64,000 bases of DNA, taken from assembly GCF_001909055.1 (NCBI RefSeq), contig NZ_LVWI01000035.1, forward strand, positions 62,001-126,000, written 5' to 3'. The translations under genes were made by a program, and so were the position numbers. Below are positions 16,252 through 25,558 of this stretch, piece after piece; position 1 is the first letter of the stretch; the number at the start of each line of letters is the position of its first letter. The DNA is from Paenibacillus helianthi (GTDB lineage Bacteria > Bacillota > Bacilli > Paenibacillales > Paenibacillaceae). Below the pieces are notes generated by a model. It made no database searches. It saw nothing but the letters and a program-made list of their open reading frames with translations, and had not been told where the DNA came from.

Positions 16252-18018
16252 ATGAACATCAAGAAAAGGTTTATCCTTCAATATATTAGGCAATTGCTGT
16301 TTATCGGCGTCCTACTATTTGTTCTATTTTTAGGTACATTTACTTTAAGCATTGTAAAGCTGGAGCGGCTTGATCAACAACTGGACTCCATTCAGCCCAG
16401 TTTGCCTGTGCTCACAGACTCTATTACCCATCATGACGGTAAAATACAATTTGATCCGAAACTTCTTGCCGAGGTACGCGAGCAGGGGGGCTGGCTACAG
16501 GTTATAGATAAGGCTGGAGAGACTATTGCCGCTTACCATACTCCAGCTGATGTACCAGAACGTTACACTCCTGGTGAGCTGATGAGCTATTGGAAAGCGG
16601 AGAAGGATTTCCCTTACGGACTATATGCATGGATTCAAGAGCTGGATGGACAAACCTATACCCTCTTATACGGAGTGAAGAATGATATTGCCATGCTCAA
16701 AAAAAACTTGCTGCAGCAAGTGACATGGAGAGCGGGCAAGATTGAAGTGAACGAGAGCTTCAAGCAGCAGCTTAATGATATCCATGGCTGGATCGAGCTG
16801 CTCGATGGGAATGGGAAGGTACTAGGAGGTTACGGACAAAGGGGCGAAGCGCCAGATCATTATAGCCTTCAGGATTTGATGCTGCGTAACCAATATCCGG
16901 AACGTTATGGCATGCAATCATTTACGGTTTATGATTCTGCGGCAGGCAGCACCTGGGTCATTCATGCTCCTCTGTCTACAACGGTGGCTTCATGGGTCAA
17001 TGGCGATACGTATAAGGAAGATATTACTGTATTCTTCTGGAGATCTGCTGCTTTGCTTGTGATGATTCTTATTCTCTTCCTGCTTCTTGCTCTTTGGTAC
17101 GGTCACCGGTTTGGGACACCTATTCTGCATATGATTGATTGGCTTCACTCTTTGGCCAAGGGCGAATTACGTGAACCGACCAGTCCTAACTCCAATGGGA
17201 TGCCTCTTAGCCGTAAGCAGTCTGGACATTTAAAAGAAAGATTCCGCGTACATGCCGAATTGATAGAATCCTTAGCTCACTTAACAGAGACATTACAGAA
17301 GAACGAGCATATTCGTAAGCAGCTGGAGATCACAAGAGAAGACTGGATTGCAGGTGTGTCGCATGATTTGAAGACACCGCTGTCTTCCATAATGGGGTAT
17401 GCACATCTCATGGAATCGAGAACGTATGAATGGTCACAAGCAGAAATCCGTGAATTTGCAGCCATTATGCGTGAGAAATCCACTTATATGGATGAAATGA
17501 TCAACGATTTAACTTTAACCTACCGGTTGAAAAACGATGCCTTTGCGTTTGAATTCATCCCGACAGACATGAATGAATTCATCGATCAAACCATACAAAA
17601 GTGGAAACAGCATCCTCAATTCGCCAATGTTCCGATTCATTATAAGGCTTCGGAAGCACCGATTACCTATCCGATAGATGCCAGATACTTCAGACGCGCT
17701 CTGGAGAATCTGCTTGCAAATGCTGCCCTCCACAATCCTGAAGGTACATGGATCAACGTTTCTATAGTTAAGAATAACGTTTCGCAATTTGTAATCCAGA
17801 TACAAGATAACGGGGTAGGCATAGATAAAAAAACGAAGGAACTGCTATTCGAGCGCTACTATCGCGGTACCAATACGGATGAATTAATCCAAGGTACTGG
17901 ACTCGGTATGGCAATTTCCAAGCAGCTTGTGATCCAACACCGGGGACAGATTGAAATAGAGAGCCAATTGGGGACCGGTACGACAATTTCATTAGTGTTT
18001 AGCACGACAAGAGAATAA
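16252..18018 (+). CDS. Sensor histidine kinase with duplicated extracellular module
   Basis: The protein has 588 residues from MNIKKRF; an earlier in-frame start lies inside the regulator gene. Helix 1 spans about 12-35 and helix 2 about 258-282. Between them are two similar modules (about 63-140 and 162-240): compare GKIQFDPKLLAEVREQGGWL with GKIEVNESFKQQLNDIHGWI, each followed by DxxG, a PxxY segment and YG. HAMP, HisKA (AGVSHDLKTPLSSIMGYAHL) and HATPase (LENLLANAALHNP, GTGLGMAISKQLV) follow. The duplication suggests a tandem sensor for an envelope signal. Confidence 0.9.
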   Translation: MNIKKRFILQYIRQLLFIGVLLFVLFLGTFTLSIVKLERLDQQLDSIQPSLPVLTDSITHHDGKIQFDPKLLAEVREQGGWLQVIDKAGETIAAYHTPADVPERYTPGELMSYWKAEKDFPYGLYAWIQELDGQTYTLLYGVKNDIAMLKKNLLQQVTWRAGKIEVNESFKQQLNDIHGWIELLDGNGKVLGGYGQRGEAPDHYSLQDLMLRNQYPERYGMQSFTVYDSAAGSTWVIHAPLSTTVASWVNGDTYKEDITVFFWRSAALLVMILILFLLLALWYGHRFGTPILHMIDWLHSLAKGELREPTSPNSNGMPLSRKQSGHLKERFRVHAELIESLAHLTETLQKNEHIRKQLEITREDWIAGVSHDLKTPLSSIMGYAHLMESRTYEWSQAEIREFAAIMREKSTYMDEMINDLTLTYRLKNDAFAFEFIPTDMNEFIDQTIQKWKQHPQFANVPIHYKASEAPITYPIDARYFRRALENLLANAALHNPEGTWINVSIVKNNVSQFVIQIQDNGVGIDKKTKELLFERYYRGTNTDELIQGTGLGMAISKQLVIQHRGQIEIESQLGTGTTISLVFSTTRE

Positions 18019-18065
18019 AATCCATTCTTTATTCAACTAGGCAGTACTAGAAGCAATAACCTAAT

Positions 18066-18103
18066 GAAAAAAGCCCAAGCCACTTGTCTGCTTGAGCTTT
18101 TTT
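18066..18103. terminator. Bidirectional terminator
   Basis: AAAAAAGC-CCAAGC pairs with GCTTGA-GCTTTTTT around a 9-nt loop. It serves the kinase operon from the left and the TerD-type gene from the right. Confidence 0.8.
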
Positions 18104-18129
18104 CATTTCCTTACTCAGACTACGACAAA

Positions 18130-19338
18130 CTATTTATAATCATTTAAGGGCCCTTGATCCATTATAACTTCTACCCTATTTGAAGGTCCCATCCTGAGAA
18201 TAGGCCTAAACTCCGAATTCGGTCTACTGTAAAGCTCCAATGGGCTTATAATAACGCCGTCTGGCGTATTATGAAGTATTCCGGGTACACAGGTATAAAT
18301 CTTATCATTATTATTGGCATTCTTGGCGGATATCGTAACGGACGTTCCATTATGATTATCTATACTCATGGACACCTTATATCTGTAGAATGAACCGGTT
18401 CCATTGGACTGAGCTGAATAAACCACAGGAACAACTGCAAGAATATCATCTTTTAATCTTAATTTTATAACCTCTGTCTTCATTGCTTTGCTGCTTCTCC
18501 CGACATCGCCCATATGTTCCACAGTCCCGTTACCAAAACTTTTGAGAGGAGGTGTCCCCTCCGCACCAAACATAGCTACATCAATCTGCTTTCCATCCTT
18601 TGTGTAGACTAAAGCATATATATCATAATCCGTCCCAGTCTTCCAAGATACAGTAGCCGTGATTTCTGGTGTTTTATCAATAATAACCGGTTTTTGCCCT
18701 TTATCGAGATTTATCTTACCCTTTACCTTTTCAAGGCTTATTGATAACTTCGAATCAGGCTCTTTTGAGGTATGATTTTGAATTGTCTGAGGTTCGGAAT
18801 GCTTGTCTGGCTCATCAGCTTCAACCTCAACACCATAGTTTTTACATAACCCTTCAAGCCCGGAATCAAATCCGCGCCAGATTGATTTTGCCTTCGTCTG
18901 ACCATCTCTTAGATATAATTCCAAAACTACGATTCCATTTTCGTGCGTGAAACTGGATGGTGATAACTGAATAATCGTATTTTCGGTACATATCTCGGCT
19001 GTTAAATTCTTTACATTCGAAAATCCCGTGCTGTGATCCTCTGTCAGAGTTATAGCTATTTTTGTGATACCTTGAGGGACTTTACCCATGTCGAAATTAA
19101 TTTTATGAACTTTTGTATGGCCCACTTTCTCGGATGGTAAAAGAGTAGCTACACCTGTGGAACTTGTTGGTTGATTATAAAAGATGACCCCGCTATCTCC
19201 TTGTACCTTGTCGGAATCCGTTAAAAGGAATGCTGTTAATGAAATATCTATTAAAGTAGAAATTTCGTGACTAATCGTAATATTACCTTTTGCGGCACTT
19301 AAGGTTGTATTTGCTCCCATCTGAAGAAATTGATTCAC
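18130..19338 (-). CDS. Double TerD-domain protein (tellurium-resistance family)
   Basis: The protein has 402 residues and starts at GTG with GGAG eight bases upstream. Two TerD-like domains are separated by a charged linker. Domain one (about 1-170) has LTAFLLTDSDKVQGDSGVIFYNQ and FTHENGIVVLELYLRDG. Domain two (about 205-395) has ATVSWKTGTDYDIYALVYTK and GDVGRSSKAMKTEVIKL. The Asp-rich loops are Ca2+ sites in this family. TerD/TerA-type proteins usually occur in ter operons for stress or phage defence. No other ter gene is in the window, so this is an orphan of unknown role. Confidence 0.8.
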   Translation of the reverse strand: MNQFLQMGANTTLSAAKGNITISHEISTLIDISLTAFLLTDSDKVQGDSGVIFYNQPTSSTGVATLLPSEKVGHTKVHKINFDMGKVPQGITKIAITLTEDHSTGFSNVKNLTAEICTENTIIQLSPSSFTHENGIVVLELYLRDGQTKAKSIWRGFDSGLEGLCKNYGVEVEADEPDKHSEPQTIQNHTSKEPDSKLSISLEKVKGKINLDKGQKPVIIDKTPEITATVSWKTGTDYDIYALVYTKDGKQIDVAMFGAEGTPPLKSFGNGTVEHMGDVGRSSKAMKTEVIKLRLKDDILAVVPVVYSAQSNGTGSFYRYKVSMSIDNHNGTSVTISAKNANNNDKIYTCVPGILHNTPDGVIISPLELYSRPNSEFRPILRMGPSNRVEVIMDQGPLNDYK

Positions 19339-19467
19339 TTAAACCACTCCAATCCATTAATGGCTCATATTCAAGTTGACTCTTTAATTCCCGAAATTCA
19401 GAATACATTCTGACTTACTTATATTACCACAAGAAGGTAATACTTAAGACTTGCATTAACATATTGT

Positions 19468-19512
19468 CCCTCTTGTGGTACGGTTCTCCGCACTATCGGT
19501 AACGGAAAATTT
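19468..19512 (+). repeat. Family 1 repeat copy (degenerate)
   Basis: TGTGGTACGGTTCTCCGCAC and GGTAACGGAAAA match the centre and right arm of the dispersed repeat. The left arm is lost. Confidence 0.6.
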
Positions 19513-19515
19513 AAA

Positions 19516-19537
19516 GGCCATCCATTGTGGGATGGCC
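19516..19537 (-). terminator. Terminator of the AraC/GyrI gene
   Basis: The stem GGCCATCC/GGATGGCC is followed on the minus strand by TTTAAATTTT. The same stem sequence recurs at 31200-31224, also directly after a family 1 repeat. Confidence 0.65.
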
Positions 19538-19586
19538 CTCTTTCATTTTCCTCGACTGTCGTCTCCGTCAGCTGAACGGTATTCAG

Positions 19587-20504
19587 CTATTCATCTTTGA
19601 TAACAGGCAACAAATAATCAAGAATAATCTTCTGTCCCTTTTCCAGCGGTGTGCAGTATCGGTCATATGTATAGACATCACACCAATAAAAATTTCCAAA
19701 GTCAATTTTGTATCCTGTTTTCTCGATTGCTTCGGAACAAATTAAGTATGCACTATCAATAATATCGTTAAGGTAGTCGGCTTCAATCCATATCTTAGCA
19801 ACCGTTCCAGCGGGTATATCTGCTGCATACATATTTTCTGGAACAGGTGCATCAAGTTCTACATATTTACCAATGATATATTGAAAATTATCTTTCCCTT
19901 CAAATTTACTCATATGCCCAAGTCCAATATAGTCATCAATATCTTTGCAAATCCACTTTCCAACTTCTTGTTGTATTTTATCAAAAACGCCTTCCTTGAT
20001 TGCTGAACCCCAGCATTCTTCTCCTGCTTTTTGAAATGAGGTCATTTTCATCATGCCCACAATTTTTCGACTTCCAAATTGTGCATACTCGATTTTTTTT
20101 AGCTCTGCCATAATTCGTTTACCTCCTACAATTCTAATGTTTGTAAAGGAGGTGCGTGGATGATCACTAAGTTTCTCTCTGTCCTTCCTAACACTAGAGG
20201 GAGAAACATTGTGATGCTCCCTGAAAGCTCTTGTAAAAGAAGCGTGAGAATTGAAACCATATTTTGTAGCTATGTCGATGATTTTTTCACTGCTATTTCT
20301 TAAATCATGACCCGCTAGGGTTAATCGCCGCCGCCTTAAGTACTCATTAATTGAAATTCCTGAAATATATGTGAAAATACGCTGAAATAATGGAGCAGGG
20401 CAACCTGCAATTTTAGAAATAACACTATAATCAACCTCATCTGAAGTCGGTATAATATTCTCCAAGTATTCCACTACACTCTCAAAGGCATTAAGATTAT
20501 CCAC
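19587..20504 (-). CDS. AraC-family regulator with GyrI-like ligand domain
   Basis: The protein has 305 residues and starts at GTG with GGAGG six bases upstream. The DNA-binding part is N-terminal (about 10-110: YSVISKIAGCPAPLFQRIF, ISINEYLRRRRLTLAGHDLR, FNSHASFTRAFREHHNVSPS). The C-terminal 160 residues are a GyrI/Rob-like effector domain (GMMKMTSFQKAG, FQYIIGKYVELDAPVPENMY, DVYTYDRYC). This layout is common in MarA/Rob-like and SoxS-type regulators of drug or stress responses. The target genes are unknown. Confidence 0.85.
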   Translation of the reverse strand: MDNLNAFESVVEYLENIIPTSDEVDYSVISKIAGCPAPLFQRIFTYISGISINEYLRRRRLTLAGHDLRNSSEKIIDIATKYGFNSHASFTRAFREHHNVSPSSVRKDREKLSDHPRTSFTNIRIVGGKRIMAELKKIEYAQFGSRKIVGMMKMTSFQKAGEECWGSAIKEGVFDKIQQEVGKWICKDIDDYIGLGHMSKFEGKDNFQYIIGKYVELDAPVPENMYAADIPAGTVAKIWIEADYLNDIIDSAYLICSEAIEKTGYKIDFGNFYWCDVYTYDRYCTPLEKGQKIILDYLLPVIKDE

Positions 20505-20750
20505 TATGCACCTCCTCTCTAATAAAATTATAGGAATATTTTCATGACATCGCTTTGCAAGAACTGTACGTTTTTTGTTAAGTATCGCAATATAATAATT
20601 CCATTATATATCCTGCTTATCCTTCTGTTGAATGTGCTATCCTGCCAATATGCTTAAAACCGGCTCAAGCAATTTTTGGTACATATATCATATTCGTGAC
20701 CTAAAGCCAATCCCCCTTACCGTTTGGTCCTTTTTTACAGCAAAATTATA

Positions 20751-20775
20751 GCCCCAGGAAAAATCTCCAGGGGCT
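20751..20775 (-). terminator. Terminator of the methyltransferase or read-through block
   Basis: AGCCCCTGGAG pairs with CTCCAGGGGCT-like arms around TTTTT on the minus strand, followed by ATAATTTTG. It sits 24 bp past the methyltransferase stop. The rest of the 294-bp gap up to 20504 shows nothing else. Confidence 0.65.
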
Positions 20776-20798
20776 GTTCTTACTATTGTGGAGCATCC

Positions 20799-21635
20799 TT
20801 ATCTTTTTTGCAAAAAGATCCACCATTGCCGGTCAAAACCGGGAATAAAAATCTCTTCGCAGCCCTGAATCCCGTTCAACCAGCGTCTGGTCAGGGGGAT
20901 GATATTCTCAAACAAATCTACCGGGTAGCCCCAGTCAAGGTCCAATTGGAACATATAATGATTCATAGCGATAATGCCATTTGTCCGCAGAGATTTCAAT
21001 AAAGTGTGGATCAAGGTGATAAAAGGCTGCATGGCATGAACTTCGAGTGTACCTGAGGCAACCTCCTGCTGAAGAAGTTTGATCATGGCCGGCAAAGTTT
21101 CCATCCAATCCGTATGGATGGTGTCGATTCCAGCCTGTCCGCACAAAATCGCCTGGATGATATCATTGACCGCATGCTGAAAAACGATAAGATCCACTGA
21201 CCCGGAAGGCAGATGTTTTTCGAGATAAGCTGCATCTTCCTCTATGACTTTCATATGCAGGGGAAGGCCCAGCGTTTTCTGCAGCAAACTGGTGGTGAGG
21301 CTTTTATTCATATTGGCCGTTATGTACGTACTGTTTGGATGGGTTCGTGCCATGACCTGGGGAACCATATCTGCATCGCCGGAAGCCACCTCCAATAATG
21401 TCAGGTCATCTCCCAACTGCAGCGCTTCAAAAACCTCTGCCCAACGCGCTCTGAAGTAGACTTCATTTACAACGGTAAAGTGGGCAATCGGACTTTCCAG
21501 CAACAGTTTAAGCTGGTGTTCAACCTCGTTTTGTGGGAGGGAGCGATATTGCTTCAGTTCTTGCTCGCTCAAAAAACGTTGTGCTCGCTCATTTATTAAT
21601 GGGTAGCATTTGTCTACGTCGTCTAATGGAATCAT
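20799..21635 (-). CDS. SAM-dependent methyltransferase (class I), substrate unknown
   Basis: The protein has 278 residues from MIPLDDVDKCYPLIN, where GGAAGGGAAG precedes the ATG; 22 upstream codons lack a ribosome binding site. Motif I appears as LTLLEVASGDADMVPQVMA, and an acidic residue follows the next strand. VDLIVFQHAVNDIIQAI resembles motif IV. The pattern is that of a Rossmann-fold methyltransferase for a small molecule. It stands alone between terminators, giving no pathway context. Confidence 0.65.
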   Translation of the reverse strand: MIPLDDVDKCYPLINERAQRFLSEQELKQYRSLPQNEVEHQLKLLLESPIAHFTVVNEVYFRARWAEVFEALQLGDDLTLLEVASGDADMVPQVMARTHPNSTYITANMNKSLTTSLLQKTLGLPLHMKVIEEDAAYLEKHLPSGSVDLIVFQHAVNDIIQAILCGQAGIDTIHTDWMETLPAMIKLLQQEVASGTLEVHAMQPFITLIHTLLKSLRTNGIIAMNHYMFQLDLDWGYPVDLFENIIPLTRRWLNGIQGCEEIFIPGFDRQWWIFLQKR

Positions 21636-21952
21636 AATAAGCTTCCCTTCCTGGCTAACTATATTTGCTACTATTATATTTATTAATAGATTTTCCAACA
21701 ATCTATATTATTAAAGATATATAGGTTAAACTAAAAGTTTTTTCCGAATATTACAACCACGTATCTGAATTTTAAAATCAATAGTCTTGATTATCGACCT
21801 CTGCAAAGGGTTAAAAGTGAAGCCGTCCGACTTTTCCAAGCTGACCCGAGTTGGAATATGAGAAGGCGCAAAAGAATGAGTGAATGCAAATAAGAGCGGA
21901 ACGTAAGGCCGTTAACCTGTGCTGTGCTCTGCTCTTGTAACGACGACTTTGC

Positions 21953-22147
21953 CTATACTTCGTGCAGGCCCTCATACTCAAAGGGGTCTTCACACGAGTA
22001 GATATCATGGAAAAATCCCATATACGGGATATCGTCTTCCAGACATTTAATGCGATATGATAACTCCTCATCACACTCCAGCTCTTCGCCGTTGTGCTGC
22101 TTTCTGTATAATAAAACTTTGCGGCAACAAAAAAAGAAGAAGCTCAA
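21953..22147 (-). other. Doubtful small ORF or gene remnant
   Basis: The frame encodes an acidic, aromatic stretch (DDIPYMGFFHDIYSCEDPFE) that looks protein-like. Its only start is a TTG inside the hairpin of the ddh terminator, and there is no ribosome binding site. It may be the tail of a lost gene. The rest of the 617-bp stretch between 21636 and 22252 shows no gene. Confidence 0.3.
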
Positions 22148-22168
22148 GCTACACCTAGCTTAAGCTTC
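22129..22168 (-). terminator. Terminator of the gdh-ddh operon
   Basis: A 13-bp stem GAAGCTTAAGCTA/TAGCTTGAGCTTC with loop GGTG is followed on the minus strand by TTCTTTTTTTG. It lies 85 bp past the ddh stop codon. Confidence 0.85.
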
Positions 22169-22252
22169 CTCATTTTTAGCTCATGCACATCCTGCTGATT
22201 CTGCGATTTTTCCTGCACGAACTTCTTTCTTCCACTAGGATCTCCACTAACG

Positions 22253-23230
22253 TTACAGCAGTTCCTTGCGGAGCTGCTCCGGCGATTTCGGCGAGAGCAG
22301 GCCGAACGGGATATCGAAGACGGTGTGCGCGCCGGACTCTCCCTTTTGCGCCAGACGGTAGGCCGCGCGGGCATAGGCGACGAGCACGCTGGCGGTAAAT
22401 TCGGGATTGCTGTCCAGCTTCAGACTGAACTCGACGATCTGCGTATTCCCCTCCCCGGTCCGCCCGCTTCGGATAACATGGCCGCCATGCGGCATTGCGC
22501 CATGTTCGGCAGCCAGCGTCTCTTCGCTCACGAAATGAACCACAGTCTCATAATCGGCAAAATAATTCGGCATGCTGCGGATCGTCTCCGCAATCGCCTC
22601 GCGGTCTGCGCCTTCCTCAGCCACTACATAACACTCGCGCAGATGCTTGTCGCGGGTAGCCAGCACCGGGTTCTCCCCACTGCGTACGCGCGCCACCGCT
22701 TCTTCACGCGGAATAGTGTACTGGATGCCGTTCTTGACTCCGGGAACACGGCGGATGGCGTCGGAATGACCCTGGCTTACGCCTTTGCCCCAGAAGGTGA
22801 ACTCGCTGCCTTCCGGCAGCACGGCTTCTGCCAGCAGACGGTTCAGTGAGAACAGTCCCGGGTCCCAGCCGGTAGAAATGACGCTGACAGTCCCCGCCGC
22901 CTTGGAGCTGGCATCCACTTCCGCATAATACTCTGGAATTCGCGCATGGGTATCGAAGCTGTCAACCGTATGGAACAGCTTCGCCAGAGCCGGGCCCTGT
23001 TCCGGCAGATCGGTTGCGGAGCCGCCGCATAGGATCAGCACATCAATTTTTCCCCGATAAGCCTCAATATCGTTAATGGACACCATCTGTGTGCCCGTCT
23101 CTAACGCGTGGGGATCGCGGCGCGTAAAAATCGCTTCCAGCCGAAGATCAGGATTTTGCCGGATTGCCGCCTTGACGCCACGTCCGAGATTGCCGTAGCC
23201 GACGATGCCGATGGAAATAGGTTGGGTCAT
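22253..23230 (-). CDS. ddh: meso-Diaminopimelate dehydrogenase
   Basis: The protein has 325 residues, the usual length. It opens with a Rossmann NADP motif (ISIGIVGYGNLGRGVKAAIR) and contains GGSATDLPEQGPALAKLFHT and WDPGLFSLNRLLAEAVLP, characteristic of Ddh. The enzyme reductively aminates L-2-amino-6-oxopimelate to meso-diaminopimelate in one step, in the cytoplasm, bypassing the acylated DAP routes. I start at MTQPIS, with GGAGGA upstream. It follows the glutamate dehydrogenase gene by 34 bp, so the two form an operon of ammonia-handling dehydrogenases. Confidence 0.9.
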   Translation of the reverse strand: MTQPISIGIVGYGNLGRGVKAAIRQNPDLRLEAIFTRRDPHALETGTQMVSINDIEAYRGKIDVLILCGGSATDLPEQGPALAKLFHTVDSFDTHARIPEYYAEVDASSKAAGTVSVISTGWDPGLFSLNRLLAEAVLPEGSEFTFWGKGVSQGHSDAIRRVPGVKNGIQYTIPREEAVARVRSGENPVLATRDKHLRECYVVAEEGADREAIAETIRSMPNYFADYETVVHFVSEETLAAEHGAMPHGGHVIRSGRTGEGNTQIVEFSLKLDSNPEFTASVLVAYARAAYRLAQKGESGAHTVFDIPFGLLSPKSPEQLRKELL

Positions 23231-23264
23231 GGTTATTGTGTCCTCCATTTCATAATATGCTGGA

Positions 23265-24536
23265 TCAGATCCAGCCTCGGGCACTCATCGCTTCGCTAAT
23301 CCGTTTAATGGAAATCATAAAAGCAGCGGTGCGCAGATTGGTACCGTGCTCACGGGATAAGGCACGGACCGCATCATAGGAAGCGTACATCCGCTGCGAC
23401 AGACGCTCCAGCACCTCTTCTTCCGTCCAGTAGTAGTTGGCCAGATTTTGCACCCATTCGAAATACGATACGGTGACGCCGCCTGCATTTGCCAGAATAT
23501 CGGGAATGACTAGCACGCCATTTTCCTGCAAAATTTTGTCCGCCTCCGGAGTGGTCGGGCCGTTGGCCGCTTCGGCGATGATCCGGGCCCGGATGTTGGC
23601 TGCATTGGCGCCGGTAATCACATTCTCCAGTGCCGCGGGGACAAGGATATCGACATCCAGCTCCAGCAACTCTTCGTTAGTAATCACGTAAGACTCGCCG
23701 TAGTCAGCCAGCTTGGCATGGTCTTTGAGCGCAAAGACTCTCGGCAAGTCAAGACCCTCCGCCTGATACAATCCGCCCCTCGAATCGCTGACCGCAACAA
23801 CCTTACAACCTTGTTCGGCCAGCAGTTTAGCCGCAATCCGTCCGGCGTTGCCGAAGCCCTGCACCGCAACTATTGCGCCTTCCGGAGATACGTCCAGCTC
23901 CTTAAGCGCAGCAAGCACTGTGTACACGCAGCCTTGTGCCGTTGCTTCATTCCGTCCTTTGGAGCCGCCGAGGATGAGCGGTTTGCCTGTGATGACGCCC
24001 GGCGTGTTGACGCCCTTCAGGCGGCTGTATGTATCCATCATCCAGCCCATAATCTCCGGTGTCGTGTAGACATCCGGCGCTGGAATATCTTTATCGGGAC
24101 CGATGAAATCGGCGATAGCCTCCATATAGCCCCGGCTGACGCGTTCCAGCTCGACTTTGCTCAGCTTGTGCGGGTCACAGATAACCCCGCCCTTGCCGCC
24201 GCCGTAAGGCAGACCCACAACGCCGCATTTGAAGGACATCCACATCGACAATGCTTTGACCTCGTCCAGCGTAACGTCAGGGTGGAAACGAATGCCCCCT
24301 TTTCCCGGACCGATCGCATCGTTGTGCTGGGAACGGTAACCTTCGAAGACGACCACGCTGCCGTCGTCCATCTTGACGGGAAAGTTGACGGTCAGCACAC
24401 GTTTCGGTTTTTTCAGAATATCGGTAATATGCTGCGGAAGCTGCAAATAGGCAGCCGCTTCATCAATCTGTTTTTGCACAATTTCAAAGGGGTTTAAGGT
24501 CTCTTGCGCCAGTGCCACGTTCTCTGTAATGCTCAT
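23265..24536 (-). CDS. NAD(P)-dependent glutamate dehydrogenase
   Basis: The protein has 423 residues, the length of RocG/GudB-type enzymes. The catalytic Lys region is KCGVVGLPYGGGKGGV, the substrate region is GPDKDIPAPDVYTT, and the nucleotide motif is VAVQGFGNAGRIAAKLL. It interconverts glutamate and 2-oxoglutarate plus ammonia. It is first in an operon with ddh, which suggests a nitrogen or cell-wall precursor link. Physiological direction and cofactor cannot be told from sequence. Confidence 0.92.
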   Translation of the reverse strand: MSITENVALAQETLNPFEIVQKQIDEAAAYLQLPQHITDILKKPKRVLTVNFPVKMDDGSVVVFEGYRSQHNDAIGPGKGGIRFHPDVTLDEVKALSMWMSFKCGVVGLPYGGGKGGVICDPHKLSKVELERVSRGYMEAIADFIGPDKDIPAPDVYTTPEIMGWMMDTYSRLKGVNTPGVITGKPLILGGSKGRNEATAQGCVYTVLAALKELDVSPEGAIVAVQGFGNAGRIAAKLLAEQGCKVVAVSDSRGGLYQAEGLDLPRVFALKDHAKLADYGESYVITNEELLELDVDILVPAALENVITGANAANIRARIIAEAANGPTTPEADKILQENGVLVIPDILANAGGVTVSYFEWVQNLANYYWTEEEVLERLSQRMYASYDAVRALSREHGTNLRTAAFMISIKRISEAMSARGWI

Positions 24537-24749
24537 GTGCTTCAGCCCTTTCTCTCCATCTGATTTTGCGGTTCACCGCATTAAAGAAGGTTAGAATACA
24601 TCTTACATCATACGTTAGTTTTATAAAAGAATTTTTACGGAAAATCATTGTTATTTTTTTCATCAGATACGAAAATATGCGAATTAATTGCTTACATTTT
24701 TGCTTATAGATTGGATTCGGGCTAGACCTGCCCTGCCGAACCGATGGAA

Positions 24750-24780
24750 GGGACTTTTGCTGTGGATCTGCAAAAGTCCC
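24750..24780. repeat. Perfect stem-loop without T-run
   Basis: GGGACTTTTGC and GCAAAAGTCCC form an 11-bp stem with a 9-nt loop between the glutamate dehydrogenase promoter region and a relic gene. A smaller hairpin CATTCCG-TAT-CGGAATG lies beside it near 24813. The remaining bases of the 275-bp gap are AT-rich upstream sequence of gdh. Confidence 0.6.
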
Positions 24781-24811
24781 CCTCGAATGGGTACAGCGTA
24801 TGGGTATTGCC

Positions 24812-25558
24812 TCATTCCGATACGGAATGAAGTCCCTTTATCTCTATTAGTTTTTTACTAAACTGATACGCTACATTAACATTTTCTATAATCTCAGTAT
24901 CCTGGTAGGCAAGGGAGCCCTCAAACTCTAGGGTATCATTGTCTTTCCACACAAAATGATTAGCATAGCTATAATTCTCATGATCTGTGCGAATCCATGT
25001 ATCTAATCCTTTTTGTGTACCATATTTGACTCTTGCTGATTCTACTAGCTCTGGACTTATTCTTCCCTCTTCAACATTCATAATTTGAACGAATTCACTT
25101 TTATTAGAACATGTTACGACCGCAATGAACTTCTGATTTGGTGAAGGAATAATTTCTTTATGGCCTTCAAGCCCCACCAGCGTCAACAGTTCACTGGCCG
25201 GCATCCGAGTGGTGTATAGCCGTCCCCAAAAGGTCAAATAATCGGCAACCTTCATTCGTTCATATAATCCGTCATCCCAAAAGCAGCACCCAACACGCTG
25301 CACGATTTCAGAACGGTTCAGCCGCAGACGCTCACCGCGGTATAGCGCCTGAATCCCAAGCCCAGACGGCTCGCCCAGAACGGAACGGATGAACTGACGG
25401 CCATGCTCATAATTACACTGCACCACCGCACACTGTCCAGCCATCAGTTCCACTGATGACGATGCAGCATCGCTTTTTCCGGCTTCACTTTGTATATGCA
25501 AGGTTGAACCACGTGCTTCCATGATTGGGTAAAGTACTACTGGACGAAAAAGCCGCAT
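24812..25558 (-). pseudogene. Chimeric relic: ABC ATPase start fused to an unrelated C terminus
   Basis: The open frame has 248 codons, but its two halves do not belong together. Residues 1-130 resemble the first part of a divergent ABC ATPase: a degenerate Walker A region (NYEHGRQFIRSVLGE) and RVGCCFWDDGLYERMKVADY. The signature motif, Walker B and switch are absent. From about residue 131 (near 25165) the sequence changes to a soluble domain (EIIPSPNQKFIAVVTCSNKS, then WKDNDTLEFEGSLAYQDTEI). An in-frame deletion joining two genes is the simplest reading. Function as an ATPase is ruled out. Confidence 0.6.

Noticed and set aside
23718..24497. 259-codon plus-strand ORF opposite glutamate dehydrogenase
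   Set aside because: It is an antisense shadow of a strongly conserved gene. It has no ribosome binding site and a low-complexity product.
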